Assembly: GCA_905182985.1 (NCBI GenBank)
Contig: CAJJDN010000017.1
Span: 624,654-688,653, forward strand
Source of the DNA: Paramecium sonneborni
Taxonomy: Eukaryota > Ciliophora > Oligohymenophorea > Peniculida > Parameciidae
Direction: 5' to 3'
DNA: 64,000 nt
Positions 23,499 through 36,200 of this stretch are shown here, one piece after another (the stretch's first letter is position 1; every line of letters starts with the position of its first letter). A program made the translations under genes and the position numbers. Under the pieces are notes generated by a model that saw only the letters and a list, made by a program, of their open reading frames with translations, made no database searches and was not told where the DNA came from.

Positions 23499-25178
23499 AT
23501 GTCACAAAATGCAATATTAAAATGGATTGGGTATTTAGTGAATGTACCAGAAGGCACAACATTAAAAGATTTAAGTGATGGTAGAATTTTAACAAATTTG
23601 CTTAATAAATTGAATCCTGAAGCCTACCCATAAAAAGTTTAATCATCTCCTTAAAAAAATTTCCAAATGGATATGTTATGTGTTACAAATTTAGTTTAAA
23701 ATTTGAAATAATCAATTCCAAATTTCCCTGAAATAAATAGTTTATTAATTGCTAAACATTAAGATATGACAGAAATCATAAAATTAATTTCAATCATAAT
23801 AAAAGTACATATGTAATTAAATATGATAGATTATGATTGAATCTCAATTAGCATAAGAAGCAATACTTAAATTAAATGAAGAATAGGTGCAGAATATTTT
23901 ATAATTTATGAATCAATATTAAGAAGAAGAAGTTGGTCATCATTTATCATCAGATCGAAAATTACTTGATAAGATTGATGAATTAGAGGATGAAAATTAA
24001 CAATTAAAATAATTATTAGAATAATAGGATAAGCAATAAGCTTAACACTATAATAAAATTAAATAATAGGAATAATTATTAAATTAAAAAGAGAATGAAT
24101 TAACTGAGATAAAACTATGTATTATTATTATATTCATAATATTTAGAATTGTAAAAAAACATTCATATTGAAGAGAATATATCTGGAACATTAATAGAGA
24201 AATTAAAATCACAATTAACAACGATCAATAAAGAAAAAAAAGATATATTAGAATAAAATGAAATGTATTTATATAGTATAATATTTATTTAGGTTCTAAA
24301 CTAAATTATAAAATTATTCAACTTTGGAAAATATTAATCAATAATTATAATAAGAATTGGCTTAAAGATGTAAATAGGATAAAGTAATAGAGGAATTAAA
24401 AACAAATATTGAGATTATAAAATAATAAATGGATTTGAAAGATTAAAAGATTAGCAAGTTATAAGATTAAATAAAATAAACAGCATAAAATTAATAAAAA
24501 GAATGTAGTAAGGTGGTAGAATTGGAAATGTAGAATGAATAGTTAAAATAGGAAATAGAAGATAATTAGAGGAGTAAAAACAAAGAAATACATTAATTAC
24601 ATTAATAAATAAATGAATTAAAAATATAAGTAGATACAATGTAGACAGAAAGATAAGAAACTTAAAGATCATCAGTTCATTATCAATAGAGTCCTAGATG
24701 TTTAGATTCTGAATTTAAATCTATATTAAATGATAATATAGGTGGATATTATTCAGAATAGACAATTTAAGAGTTTTAATAATAAATATAGTAGAAAGAA
24801 TAATAATTATAATAAAAGGAAATTTTATATGATTAAAAACTAAAAACATTAGAGGCAAAAATAAATAAAGAAAAGGAGACAAATATTTAACACATTTAGA
24901 TAGTAATTGATTATAATATTAATTAGACATCTTAATTATAAGAAGAAAACAAAAAATTAAAATAGGAACTTGAAAAATTAATAGATACAAATTATTAAGT
25001 TAATAGAATACATGCAGAAAAACAATAAAATATGTTATTGATTTCAGTAATAGAATGTTTGAATGAAAAAGTTAATTAATTTCATAGTTAATAAAAAGAG
25101 TATTTAAAAAGCGATAAGAAAATTTAACCATAAATTTTAACAAAAAATTCAATATCTTTATGGAGTGCTAAATAATGA
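23499..25178 (+). CDS. HOOK-like protein: calponin-homology-type N-terminus plus long coiled coil (532 aa)
   Basis: Introns 23805-23829, 24119-24146 and 24265-24292 give 533 codons. Residues 1-~110 (ILKWIGYLVNVPEGTTLKDL, then SDGRILTNLLNKLNP, LCVTNLVQNLKQ and KLISIIIK) match the HOOK/CH-type domain, whose hallmark is 'L..W...........DL.DG..L...L..I.P' . The remaining ~420 residues are an almost continuous Gln/Glu/Lys coiled coil (DKIDELEDENQQLKQLLEQQ and so on). In animals HOOK proteins are dynein activating adaptors that link cargo to microtubule motors. Length is shorter than human HOOKs (about 720 aa), and I cannot see the C-terminal cargo-binding part. Reasonably sure of the architecture, less of orthology. 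Confidence 0.75.
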
Positions 25179-25354
25179 TAATTATTAATGATATATAATA
25201 CTCAATACCATTTTTATTTCCATTTTCCCATCTAATTTCTTTCAATAGTTGAACTTCCTGTTAGTAACCAATATTTATTATTATTTTTAATATTAAATAT
25301 TTTAATTTAAAATATAATACATAAAAAAATACTAATCATTCTAATTGCAATCAA

Positions 25355-27984
25355 TCATTCTAATCTCAATCTACGATGACTAAGTAAAGGTTTTAATTCA
25401 CTTATTATATAATGTTTATTAGAATCTATATGTTTTGCTGATTATTCTTCAAATATTTACTAACAATATTATATCAATTGAGAATTAGACCTCTGTTATA
25501 GAATTATAAAATTTTTGAAATATTCTAATTAGAATTCCTTCTACAAAATATGAGCTTATAGTATCTAAGAATTTATTTTATCTTCTAATACTAAATCATT
25601 AATTAAAGACAAAAAATTCCCTAACTTAATTAATTACATAGGACTTAATGACTGATTTATTAAATAATTCAATATAACTTCACCAAAATCTTTATGTGAT
25701 TATTGTTTTACTTAAATATAAATGTTTAATGGAATGAAAATATGTTCATAAGCTTCATCTTTTATTTCTGAAAATTATAATACTTACATAAATAAAGTTT
25801 CCCTCATCAATTAATCATCAAAATTCTTTAAATATAACAAAAATGTCTATATTAAAATACATTAAATCCAAAATTCACTTTATTTTATCAATTAATCCTT
25901 CATTATATTTTAAATAAAAAGTGACAATTCATTTGATATTTATATTTTCAATATCTAACATTTACTTAAAAACATTAGTAATAATTCTGTTCCTATTTCT
26001 ACTAAAATCTATTGTTTTTAATTGAAGATTTATTAAATTATAAAAATACATACATCTAAATGTAAGACTAATTAATCATTCCTATAAATTATTTCAATTA
26101 AAGTTTCAATAATCTTTTCTTAAATGTTTAAATTATTCCCTTACCATTCTTAATAAAATTACTACATAATCCAGGAATGATCTTAAAACTAATCTTTCTT
26201 AGTTAATTATGAATAAAAATTGAAAATACATATTTTACTCTCCTAATTTTAAAAACTGCTATATATTTATTGTATATTTGGCCAAAATTAACTTGGCTAA
26301 TCTATTATCTCAATTAATTAATTCAAACATTCAATCTACAAAAGAAGAATACATTTATTTGTTGTTTATAATGTTAAGATAATGTTAATAATTATTTAAG
26401 ATATATCTTCTGGAATTTATTCATTATATTTTAGATATCTAATGAATATTTATAAAATCTAAATTTTTAATGGATCAAACAATGTATCTCTAGATAACAA
26501 TTCTTATTAAAATTATACTATATATTAATCCATATCAAATTGCATATCAAGCATAACATTTCTAATTAAATAATATATAGCTTCTTTCTATATCACATTT
26601 TAAAAACTCTTTAATTCTGGCGTTTATTAAAATTATTCATTCATAATTTAAATAACATCATCAGCTTTATGACTTTAAAGGGAAGCAATCAGAAAATCAA
26701 TAGCTGTGTCTCTAATTTCATATGATGAATTATTGTTTTCAGCATATGCCTCTTCTTAATCATAATATATATCGTATAATTAAGCTGGGCTTAAAATTAA
26801 AGCATATTAAATCAAAAACTTTAAAATATTATTGAAATATCCTTCAAACAATACTAATTCAAATTCTAATCCATTTTAATTTACTTACTCTAAAGCAAGA
26901 AGAGGATCATATATATGATTTTATAATAACAACTTAAGAATCTTTAAAACCTATAAAACTAATTTATTTTATTAGATAGGAAGATCTTTTAAATTTTCAA
27001 TATCATTTTTAAATTATTATTCTGAAACAAACACTAATTATATCTACTTTAAATTTTAATTAGTAAAATATATTTTATTCAATACAAATAGTAATTAACT
27101 TAAACATTCTAATTAAAAATTCTTATTATAAATTAATTTGTTTAAGATTATTTTTATATTAAGTATATAACTCTAAAGTTGTTATTATAGATTTGTTTTT
27201 CTAATTCTCCTAAATATTTCATAAACTCAATATTTGCAGTATTTTTTATTATTTTTTATGTTAAAATTATTAATTTTAATGAAATTTCTAATGCAGTATC
27301 ACTAATCATGGATTAACTTTATTGACATAAATACTAAACTCTTTGAGTATCTCCCTCATCTTTAAATAGTTCTTTTAATAAGTAATATATTAATTAAATA
27401 TCCTTTTATCTAATGATCCATTATATTAATTCTAGATCATTTTATTCTTAAATCAATATGAATAGTAATGCCTTTCTTATTTAAATACTTTTATTGTTTT
27501 TTTCGCTATATATTTAAGTAATAATTGATCTAAGTTATTAATATTAATTTAAATCTAAGTTTTCTTTGTGATTTTTCAACCAATAATTCAAATAAATTTC
27601 TGCTAATTGATTCTTTTCAATAATTAAATTAAATAAGGAATTCATTTCATTTAAATTCTAAAAGGTTTAATCCAACAATTAAAGTGATTCATTTCTAATA
27701 AAATCCTATTAATCAATTGATCCTTATAATAATTTCAATAATTAAAATTAATCCATAATTATATTAATTAATTAGTAAGAATCATTTATGAAATATAATC
27801 GTAAAAATAATAATTCACATATCCTATAAGAATATTGAACTTCATAATTCCAAATTAATAATAGATAATTTAATCAATGAGAAATCCAATTCTAAATTTA
27901 ATTTTAATCATAAACAATTTTTGATAAAGATCGAAAAAAACTATTTTCTGAAATAAATAATCGTAATGTTTAATTAATTTTCAT
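25355..27984 (-). CDS. Importin-beta family karyopherin, importin-9/KAP114-like (exon map incomplete)
   Basis: Most of this interval is open on the minus strand in a chain of short-intron exons. HEAT-repeat text is clear: RNESLQLLDQTFQNLNEMNS, QWIIRQKDIQLIYYLLKELF, and a central block with EEAYAENNNSSYEIRDTAID, FLIASLQSHKADDVIQIM and KEAIYYLIRNVMLDMQ. That block resembles the conserved region of importin-9/CSE1-type exportins and importins. The gene ends ELKPLLSHRRLRLE before TGA 25355-25357. The 5' end is unresolved: ATG 27984 is out of frame with the clear exon, and that exon carries an in-frame TGA (27871-27873) in ISH*LNY. I did not resolve all introns. Role by family: nuclear transport of cargo such as histones, driven by Ran-GTP. 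Confidence 0.6.
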
Positions 27985-28103
27985 AAAATATATATATATG
28001 AATTTAGATTTGTCAATGCAAGGCTAAACTTTATGATGATAATTTAATAAAAAGTATGTAATAAAAATAATAAAATTGGAGTCTTTTGTTTTAATAATAT
28101 AAT

Positions 28104-28572
28104 ATGATTGTGTAAATTGATAAGAGAGGGTAGAAATATGAATATTATCATTTGATATTGGAGTTATAGATAAAGAAAGATTTTAATAAAATATATTTTA
28201 TGGAATTAATAATGTATAGGAAATTTCATTAATAACGAAATATATGGACAGAGATTAATTTATCTCATTTTCATGGTTTTGATAAATAAAATAAGATTAG
28301 TAATAATAAAAAAGGAAAGGTATTCTAAACATTAAGAGTATAAATATAATAATATAAAAATTTTAATTTGTGGATAAAAAAAGTTGAGGATTATTGATTA
28401 ATTTTTACTTAGTATTGTTTAATAATTAATTGGATCAAATAGTAAGGATAGTAAATTATTAATGAAATTAGATTATAATAGAGAGAAAGAGAAGTTGATT
28501 GAGAACAATTCAAGTATCCACAAAATAAAATATTAATATAGTAAGAAAGTAAGGAGGAGATTGGATTAATGA
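28104..28572 (+). CDS. Possible small protein (147 aa), N-terminal part uncertain
   Basis: ATG 28104 plus a 25-nt intron (28276-28300) gives 148 codons to TGA 28570-28572. The second exon is convincing coding sequence (KILICGQKKLRIIDQFLLSI, then KLLMKLDYNREKEKLIENNS) and has WD/beta-strand flavour. The first exon is ambiguous: another frame across 28150-28270 looks just as protein-like. It may be a truncated WD-repeat relative. It ends 36 bp before the cyclin gene on the same strand. Confidence 0.4.
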
Positions 28573-28608
28573 GTTATAAAATATAAATATTGAAAATAAT
28601 ATCTATTA

Positions 28609-29115
28609 ATGCAACGAAATAATCAATTCCTTATAACAATAGCTAGCATCTTAGATGAAATAATAAAAGAGACTGATACTCTAGAAATAGAGTAAGATTC
28701 AATATCTTGTTTTCATGCAACTAAAGTACCATCAATAACTTTGTATAATTACTTATAAAGAATTGCTAAATATACACATTGTAGTGAAGAATGTTTTATT
28801 ATTGCTTTAATTTATTTGGATAAGTTATAAGAGAAACATCCTTAACTAGTACTTAATTCAAAATGCATTCATAGGTATCATTTTTAATTTATTAGATTTT
28901 TATTCATTTCTCTTTTGATTGCTATAAAATTTTAAGATGATGATTATTACAAAAATGAATATTATGCAAAAGTTGGAGGAATTAGCGTAAAAGAAATTTT
29001 TATTCTTGAGTAAACATTTTTAGAATTAATGGATTTTAAATTGTTTATTGAGGAAAATAACTATTTTATGTATGAAAAGAAATTACTTGAATTTGGAGAA
29101 ATAGAAATGTCTTGA
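28609..29115 (+). CDS. PHO80-type cyclin (cyclin P/U-like), 161 aa
   Basis: One 21-nt intron (28875-28895); 162 codons to TGA 29113-29115. Features typical of PHO80/PCL/CycP cyclins: FHATKVPSITLYNYLQRIAK (family: 'F.....P.IS...Y..RI.KY'), then CFIIALIYLDKL, a NSKCIHRFLFISLLIAIKFQ helix, DDDYYKNEYYAKVGGISVKE and LELMDFKLFI (family: 'D......NA.WA.VGGIS..E.N.LE..FL..L.F.L'). These small cyclins partner cyclin-dependent kinases in phosphate response and cell-cycle control. Length and motif order are normal. High confidence in family; the partner kinase is unknown. Confidence 0.88.
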
Positions 29116-29930
29116 TTAAATATGATTTATCGTTAATTTCTTAATTTTTGATTTTCTTAAATTATTTTAAACAAATACAAATCAATATCTAATCAACAAC
29201 TTTTACAATAATAAACTCATTATTTTTATTATAAAAATTTACAAACACTATTTTGAAAAATTGTTTATAATTAATATTTAAATATATTTTACAAAAACTA
29301 TGAGGAATAGTTTTTTTAAACAAGATATCAGATGTAGTAATTTCCTTTTTTATAATATTATAAAATAAATAAAGAATATTTCTCTATTACCTAAGATTTG
29401 AATTTAGAATTCGCTGGATTTTTTCACTGATAAATTGATTGAAATTTTAAACTTTATTTTTAAGCGCAATTTTTTTAGAATTTTTATTGTCAATTATTTT
29501 TCAATACTAAAACTTACGAGCATAATTTAAACAATATTTAGAAAAGAAAATATTTTAATTATACACTTACAAAATATAAATTATTATTGCTCTATAAATA
29601 TTCAATCATTCTAAAAATCTATATTGATAATTAATTAAATCTTAAAAAGTTAGTGAAAAAATCTTAAGGATAAATATGATTGGGAGAGTTTATATTATTT
29701 AATATTAATTGAATATAAAATAGAACTATTGATAAAGGATGAATAAATGACAATAAAAATAATCAAAGGTCTTTTTAGAGATTATCTTAATTATTTATAA
29801 TTAATAATTAGATTAAATTTTTCAATATATCAAGGACATCAACTGATGAGTAAATTTTAAAGAAAGCTTGATAATTTTTGATTATATTTTATAAAGAAAT
29901 AATTTGATAATCAAAAACAAATAAATATAA
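29116..29930. other. Long AT-rich intergenic region, no gene seen
   Basis: About 815 bp between the convergent ends of the cyclin gene and ankyrin gene A. I found no frame with plausible composition on either strand, and no tRNA-like structure. It is unusually long for this otherwise compact region. Confidence 0.55.
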
Positions 29931-31445
29931 TCATAACAGTAAATTTTTCCTGGATTCTTACCATTTTTTTTCTCTATCACAATGTCTTGTTAACATTAAT
30001 ATTAAATGTATCTAAAAAAATTAATATAAAATTTACTTTTCTTGATAATTTTATTAGATGCATGATATCTTAATTTTTGCATTGATATTTACAATTATTG
30101 ATAGACCATGGGTTGGCTTTATAATATAATAAAAGAAAAACAATATGCTTTTACTCAGATTAAATAGCATAATATAAAGGAGTTTTGCCATCTTAATCTA
30201 AAGAATCAACATAAGAACCATATTAGAGTAATCTTTCAGTTATTAATGAAAATCCTTTTTTTGAACTTAAATGTAAAGGAGTCTTTCCTTCTTCATTTAT
30301 ATCAAATGCATAGTATCTACATTTTAAAAGCATAAAATTGATTAATTATTGATTATTATCTTCTATACCTTCAAAAAATTAGAATGATCCTTCTCTTTCA
30401 TATGCCTTTTTTTAAATTACTCCATTTTAAAATAATTCTGTTATGGTTAATTTCATTAATTTCATTTTTCTAACACAGTTTACAATTTAATTGAACATTT
30501 TCTTAAATAAAGATCTGACTTGAATGCTGAAAATAGCATTTTATTTTTTTTTTGTTTTATCTCTTGTTTAAGAATATTTTATTGATTATTAAAAACTATT
30601 TAAGGATTTAACTTATTTTGATTATTTTTATTCATCTTCTACTTAATGAATAAATTATTTTAAGAATGTAGTTGATAATCTCATCTTATTATTATTATTA
30701 CATGATTTAGTTTATTATGAAAGTTTTGTAAAAGTTATTTCTTATTATTTATTTTATTCTTCTTGATAAGCTTTTTTTTTATCAAAATAAATTTAAATGA
30801 CGGATTTTAATTTTTAATCTGGTGATGTAGATTCTTAAAATGATTGATCTAAAAATTTTAAATTTCTAGTAAAAGCTTCTCTAACTCTACTTTATTTTCT
30901 AATAGGAGAATATCTCTAATTAATAGCTAACATTTTTCCTATTTTTTCCATCATATCTTTAGGGTGTTGATTCTCTAATTATTCAAATTAAGTTATTTCA
31001 TTTTCTTAAGTTGAAACTGTTTTAGAGTTATAAACAGACTTCTTTTTCTTTCTCATTAATAAGTTATCTTTATTTATTAACTTTAAAGCTTTATAAAATG
31101 AATTACTCCCTTCTCCATTCATTACAGAAATCTATTTTACTATTGTTTTATAAAATATGTACATTAAAGTCAACATAATTTAATTTTGGCATATTAATAT
31201 TTTTTTTTTCAGAAGTATTTCTACTGTTTGATATTAATACTTCATCTTCCATTCTGCTTTCTATTTTTCTAATAACATTATTTTAAGGAGTGTTGGAATT
31301 AATAGTTGAATTTTTTGCAAAAGAAGATTATCTTAACCATCTACTGGTTTAAGCTCTATGATTACTTTATTTGATTGTTTCATTCTTTATTTTAATTAAA
31401 AATCATAAATACATTAAATTAAGCAAGAGGTTCACTTTATTACAT
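29931..31445 (-). CDS. Ankyrin-repeat protein A (476 aa)
   Basis: Introns 31385-31412 (28 nt), 31110-31140 (31 nt) and 30012-30036 (25 nt) give 477 codons. The N-terminal ~330 residues are basic, Ser/Lys/Gln-rich and probably disordered. The ankyrin block follows: FDINEEGKTPLHLSSKKGF, VDSLDQDGKTPLYYAIQSEQ, then KHIVFLLLYYKANPW. These show the consensus 'G.TPLH.A...G....V..LL..GA' in at least two to three units. The last intron was chosen because it makes the C-terminus (KLSRKIHLILMLT...WQES) resemble that of gene B next door. A tandem paralogue of B in the same orientation. Ankyrin repeats mediate protein binding; nothing shows a specific target. Confidence 0.75.
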
Positions 31446-31611
31446 CTTTCCTTTTCCATTTTTAGATTCAAGTTTTTTTTTAATTGTAAATGACTTTTCT
31501 GTCTTACCATCAATATAATTGTACTCAAAGGTTTCAATAAACAATGGCTTAAATACATTTTAATACTTGCTCATCGAAATAGACTGTATTTATATTATTT
31601 AATTATAAATA

Positions 31612-33105
31612 TCACATTTCTGAAAAGACTCTAGCATAATTTATCCACTTTTCTTGTCTTTATTTATAAGGTATCATCACAAGTAACAAATTAATCTACT
31701 TTATCAATAAATTTGTTACTTTTCTAGCAATTTTAAGCATATTCAACAAAATTGGATCATCAGATTCATAACAACAATCTTTAGATGACCATGGATTACA
31801 TTTATTTGATAACAAAAGCCTTACTATTTCCTTTTATTTATTAACTAAAGCATAATATAATGGAGTCTTATAATTTGCATCTTTTGCCTCTGGATAAGTT
31901 CCATATTCAAACAACATTTTTGCTATACCTAAATATCCTTTTCTTGAACAAATATGAAGAGCTGTTTAAAAATTCTCATTTACATCAAAAGCATAAAATC
32001 TACATTATTCTAACAGTAATTTTACCATATCTAAATCATTCTTTCCTATTCCTTTAAAAAACAAATATGATCCATCCCTTTAATATGGTTATTATTTTAT
32101 TATCTCTTAATTTTTTATTAATTGTTCAGGTAACAATTTCATATATTTTAATTTATGGATACAGTGCAACAATTAACTTTTCATTTTTTCTAAGTTTGTT
32201 TAAGTAGTTACATTAAAGCTTACCTCTGTTTTTCTCTTTTTTTTTAAATCTTTTTTTGTTTTAATTGCAAATTCCCAATATTTATAAGATTACTTAAGTA
32301 ATGCAGAATAATCATCGTTGTCTTTTTCCTTTAAAGGTGAATCAGAATCTCCTAAATCCTTAAAAAAATTTGTTTAAGTTTTTATTTATCTTTCTATAGG
32401 CTCTGCTTCTAAAGTAAATTTTCTTGAAATATTTATATCATCCATTTATTAGGATAATCTTTGTAAATTAACACTTTTCCTAGACAAATAGTTTTAAATT
32501 TTATCCTGTAACTCTGAATCAGTATTGTTATGTTATTATTTTTAATTCTTTTTTTATATGTTTTATTAACATTTCACTTTCTATTAATTTTTAATAATAT
32601 TTGAATTTCTCATTTTATTATAATTACAACCAGAACCCTTAAGATTTAGCGTAAGAGGCTCTTATTCTATTGCATCTAATACTTACTTTTTCATTTATTT
32701 TTAACGAAATGATTTCTAATATTATAATAATAGATCTTCAAATTTGGTAACTTTAATTTATTTTCTCATTAACTTTTTGTCTTGTATAATAAATTATTTA
32801 ACCTTTTCATTTAATTCATTTGTTTAATACTTTTCTTTAATCTATTTGCTATAAATAATTACATTATAATCAATATATTTTTATGCATTAAGATTGGAAC
32901 AATCGTAGGATTTATCCAACGTCATTCGTCTTTATTATTGTTTTTTATCTATCCAATGATTAGTTTCATGAAATGAATCACTAGTGGTTTTAAATCTTTA
33001 GAATTAATAAAATTCAGCTTTCTTTTTAATTTAGAAGGACTTTTCTTCATTTCCAATATAATATTTATATTGTTGAGTTTCTATTTATATTGGTAAATTT
33101 ATCAT
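31612..33105 (-). CDS. Ankyrin-repeat protein B (497 aa), paralogue of A
   Basis: One uninterrupted frame of 498 codons. The first ~360 residues are Lys/Asn/Ser-rich with helical stretches. The ankyrin units read FDVNENFQTALHICSRKGYL, YPEAKDANYKTPLYYALVNK, then QKEIVRLLLSNKCNPW. The C-terminus (KIARKVTNLLIKQINLLLVM...QEKWINYARVFSEM) aligns with that of gene A, and both carry the 'NPWS' segment after the repeats. Unlike A it has no visible intron. Its start faces the start of giant gene C, 102 bp away. Confidence 0.78.
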
Positions 33106-33207
33106 ATTAATAATTATTAAAAAAAAACAATAAATTTTATAATCTTATGCATAAGACTTCATTTTTAAAATAAATAATTAATATTCATTTATAATTTATA
33201 AACTATA
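33106..33207. promoter_or_regulatory. Divergent promoter region between ankyrin B and giant gene C
   Basis: Only 102 bp separate the two divergent ATGs. The sequence is A/T-only over long stretches with poly-A and poly-T runs. No specific element can be named; its position alone implies it holds both core promoters. Confidence 0.45.
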
Positions 33208-36200
33208 ATGTTCAAATAGAATTTGATCATTTTAATACTTATATTTCATTGTAGAGCTCGGAATAATTGTAGTTTGTATCCTTTCAATCCTATTTTATGT
33301 ATTTAGGAAACAAAAATAAATTATTGTAAGTTATTCTATGATTAAGGTCAATATAACTATGCTGAAAATAAATGTATTGAATTCAATTAATAGGATTATG
33401 GTTGCAAGAATAATTTAAATAAAAATTCTTGCATAGCATAATTGAGTGATTAATAAAAAAATGAAGTGAGATGTAAAATTATAGAATATATATATAGGTT
33501 TATTTCAGAATAAATGTATATAAGCTTCTAATTTTCATTTGAAAACTTTAGGATGTAATGAGAACTATTCTAAGTTTTCTTGTTTGAATGTAATTAATGA
33601 AGATTGTATTTGGGAAGAAAAATGCTTAAAATATTAAGTATAAGATTTTGTAAAAGAGAGAATTGATTGTGAAACTTATTATAATCGATAAGTATCATCT
33701 TCAATGTGTGCAAAAATAGAAAATTATAAATGTAATTGTAATAATTATTAGATAGGTTTGCATGGAGGACTTATTAACGATTACAAATGTATAACGATAT
33801 AAGAAAGTTAGTTGTCAGAGATAAGTTGTTTTGAAAAAGGTTTAAATAAAAGAGGATGCCTTTCAATTATAACTAAAGATTAAACTTGTATTATAATATA
33901 TTTAAAAAAAGGTATCTTTAAAAATAATCATTGTCTGTCTGTAAACGTAAGTTTATTAGATTCTTGTAATTATAACATAAACAGATAAGCTTGTCTCTCT
34001 TCAAAGATGAATAAATAATTATGTGAATGGACTGGACTGTATTGTAGAATATATCTAAATAATAATTATCAATGTAATTAAATAGTTAATGTTAATCATT
34101 ATGTTTGTTAAAACTATGATGGTATGTGTTTATATAACAGCGAAACATAAAGTTGCGAAGAAGTATCTCTGTAATAATTAAATAATATTGATTGCTCTAC
34201 TTTAGGTTTAAGTAAAAAAGCGTGTTTGCTAATTAAAAATAATTATTGCACTTTTTATAGAGGATTTTGTGAAACGTTAACAGAAGAAGATTTAAATGTA
34301 TTCAAATGTGATATGTTATTAAATGAAGACTCTTGTACTAGTATAAAAACTCAATTTTAATATTGTAAATGGGATGGAATAAAATGCGATCGAATTTTTA
34401 TAAATTAAGATTAGAATTGCTAAGAAAATAATTAATTTAAATATAATGGTTTATATTGTTAGAATATATCAAAAAATAAAGTTGTTTGTAAATATGATTC
34501 TTCATCAAGGCAATGTGTACCAAGTTCTAAAGATGATTATTGTAATTCACCTTATTTAAATTTTTTTGGTTGTTTAAGTATAACAAGACATAAATAAACT
34601 TGTTAATGGACTAATAATGGTTGTATTCTACTTACAATATTCCCATTTAAAACTACTTGTGATAGTTTAGGATATGCAAATTATAATTCATGTTCTTAAG
34701 TAATAGAAAATCTTTAATCTGGTTGTTATTATGATGAGTAAATACAAAAATGCAAAAATGTGGACTTATCAATAAATTCTAAACAATTTTTGGTATCAAT
34801 AGATTGTGAAAAAAAATCATTAGGATTGAATAGAATACTTTGTGCTAGTATAATAAAACCTTAGACAGCTTGTAGATGGCATTAAAATGAATGTGTTAAA
34901 ATTAATAATTCTAAAGAAATTTCAGATGTTTCATGTTAAGAAATGTTATTTTCAAATTCATAAACTTGTGCTATGATTTAATTTAATTAAGAACCTTGTA
35001 GATTTGAAGAATCTGCTAAAGGATGCATTAATTCTGTTAAATCAAAATTTAGTTGTGATTCTCCTGGTTTGAATTCATTTGCATGTAGTTAATTAGAAGA
35101 TTAATGTTACTTTAGCACAGATACCTTTTAATGTAGACTTTTTACAAAATAAGATTCTCAATAAAATGAAAATTAGGATGGTTCTGATAATAGTCTATAA
35201 TTAATAAATAGTTTTAATTCATTAGAATGTGTATTGAGTTCTCCTACTAAAAAAATATGCTTATAAATAGTTAAAAAGGGTTAATTATGTTAATGGAAGG
35301 ATAAATTAGATTAATGTGGAGATATCATTGTGAGTATGAATTAAAAATGCACAGATTTTGTTAATGTTAATAGTAATGTATGTGCATCTGTTGTGATGGA
35401 TAATCCAGATCATATACCTTATAATCTAAAAGAAAAAGTTGGTTATTGCAAATATAGTTCTCTTACTGGTTCTTGTTAAGTTTTAGATGGTAAAGAACTT
35501 TGTGAAACTTAATGTTGTACTGAAACTAGATGGAGAGGAATCAATTAACATTCTTGTAGTCGTTTAACTAATAAAACTAGTGCATATTGTTATTTTGAAA
35601 ATTATTAATGTAAAGAATTAACATCCGATTTGGTAGATATTACAAATGAGTAAGCTGTAAAATAATACTTTAATGCTAATCAATTCATGTGTTCATAAAT
35701 GGGTAAAAATTCATGTCATATGATTGAATGGTCAACTTAATAATTATGTTATTATAATGGTGTATCATGTATTAATGTAAATTATGAGAATTATAAAAAT
35801 TTTAAAGTTTTTACAATGGAACCTGCAATTTTAAATAGTTATGCTTGTTTAGCTATTGAAGCTTCTTTGACATTTATGAATATTGAGAAATTTTTTGAAT
35901 ATGACTATATTAATCATCGTTGTAAAAGTGTATAGTAACTAACTACTTTTCAATATCAGAGTTGTGAACAGGTTATCGGAAATTCAAATATGTGTTTAAG
36001 ATTTACAGAAAATCTTTATTGCTAATGGGATAAAAAGCTTTTAAAATGTATTACAATACCTTTAGAGGATTTAGCAGAAATGGCAAGTTGCGATCTGAAT
36101 TAGAATATTAAAGCATGTAAAGAAAATATTCATTCACCATGCTTTTTCTCATTTGATTTAGATAAATGTATAAGAGCAGTTACGTATGTAAATTGTAACT

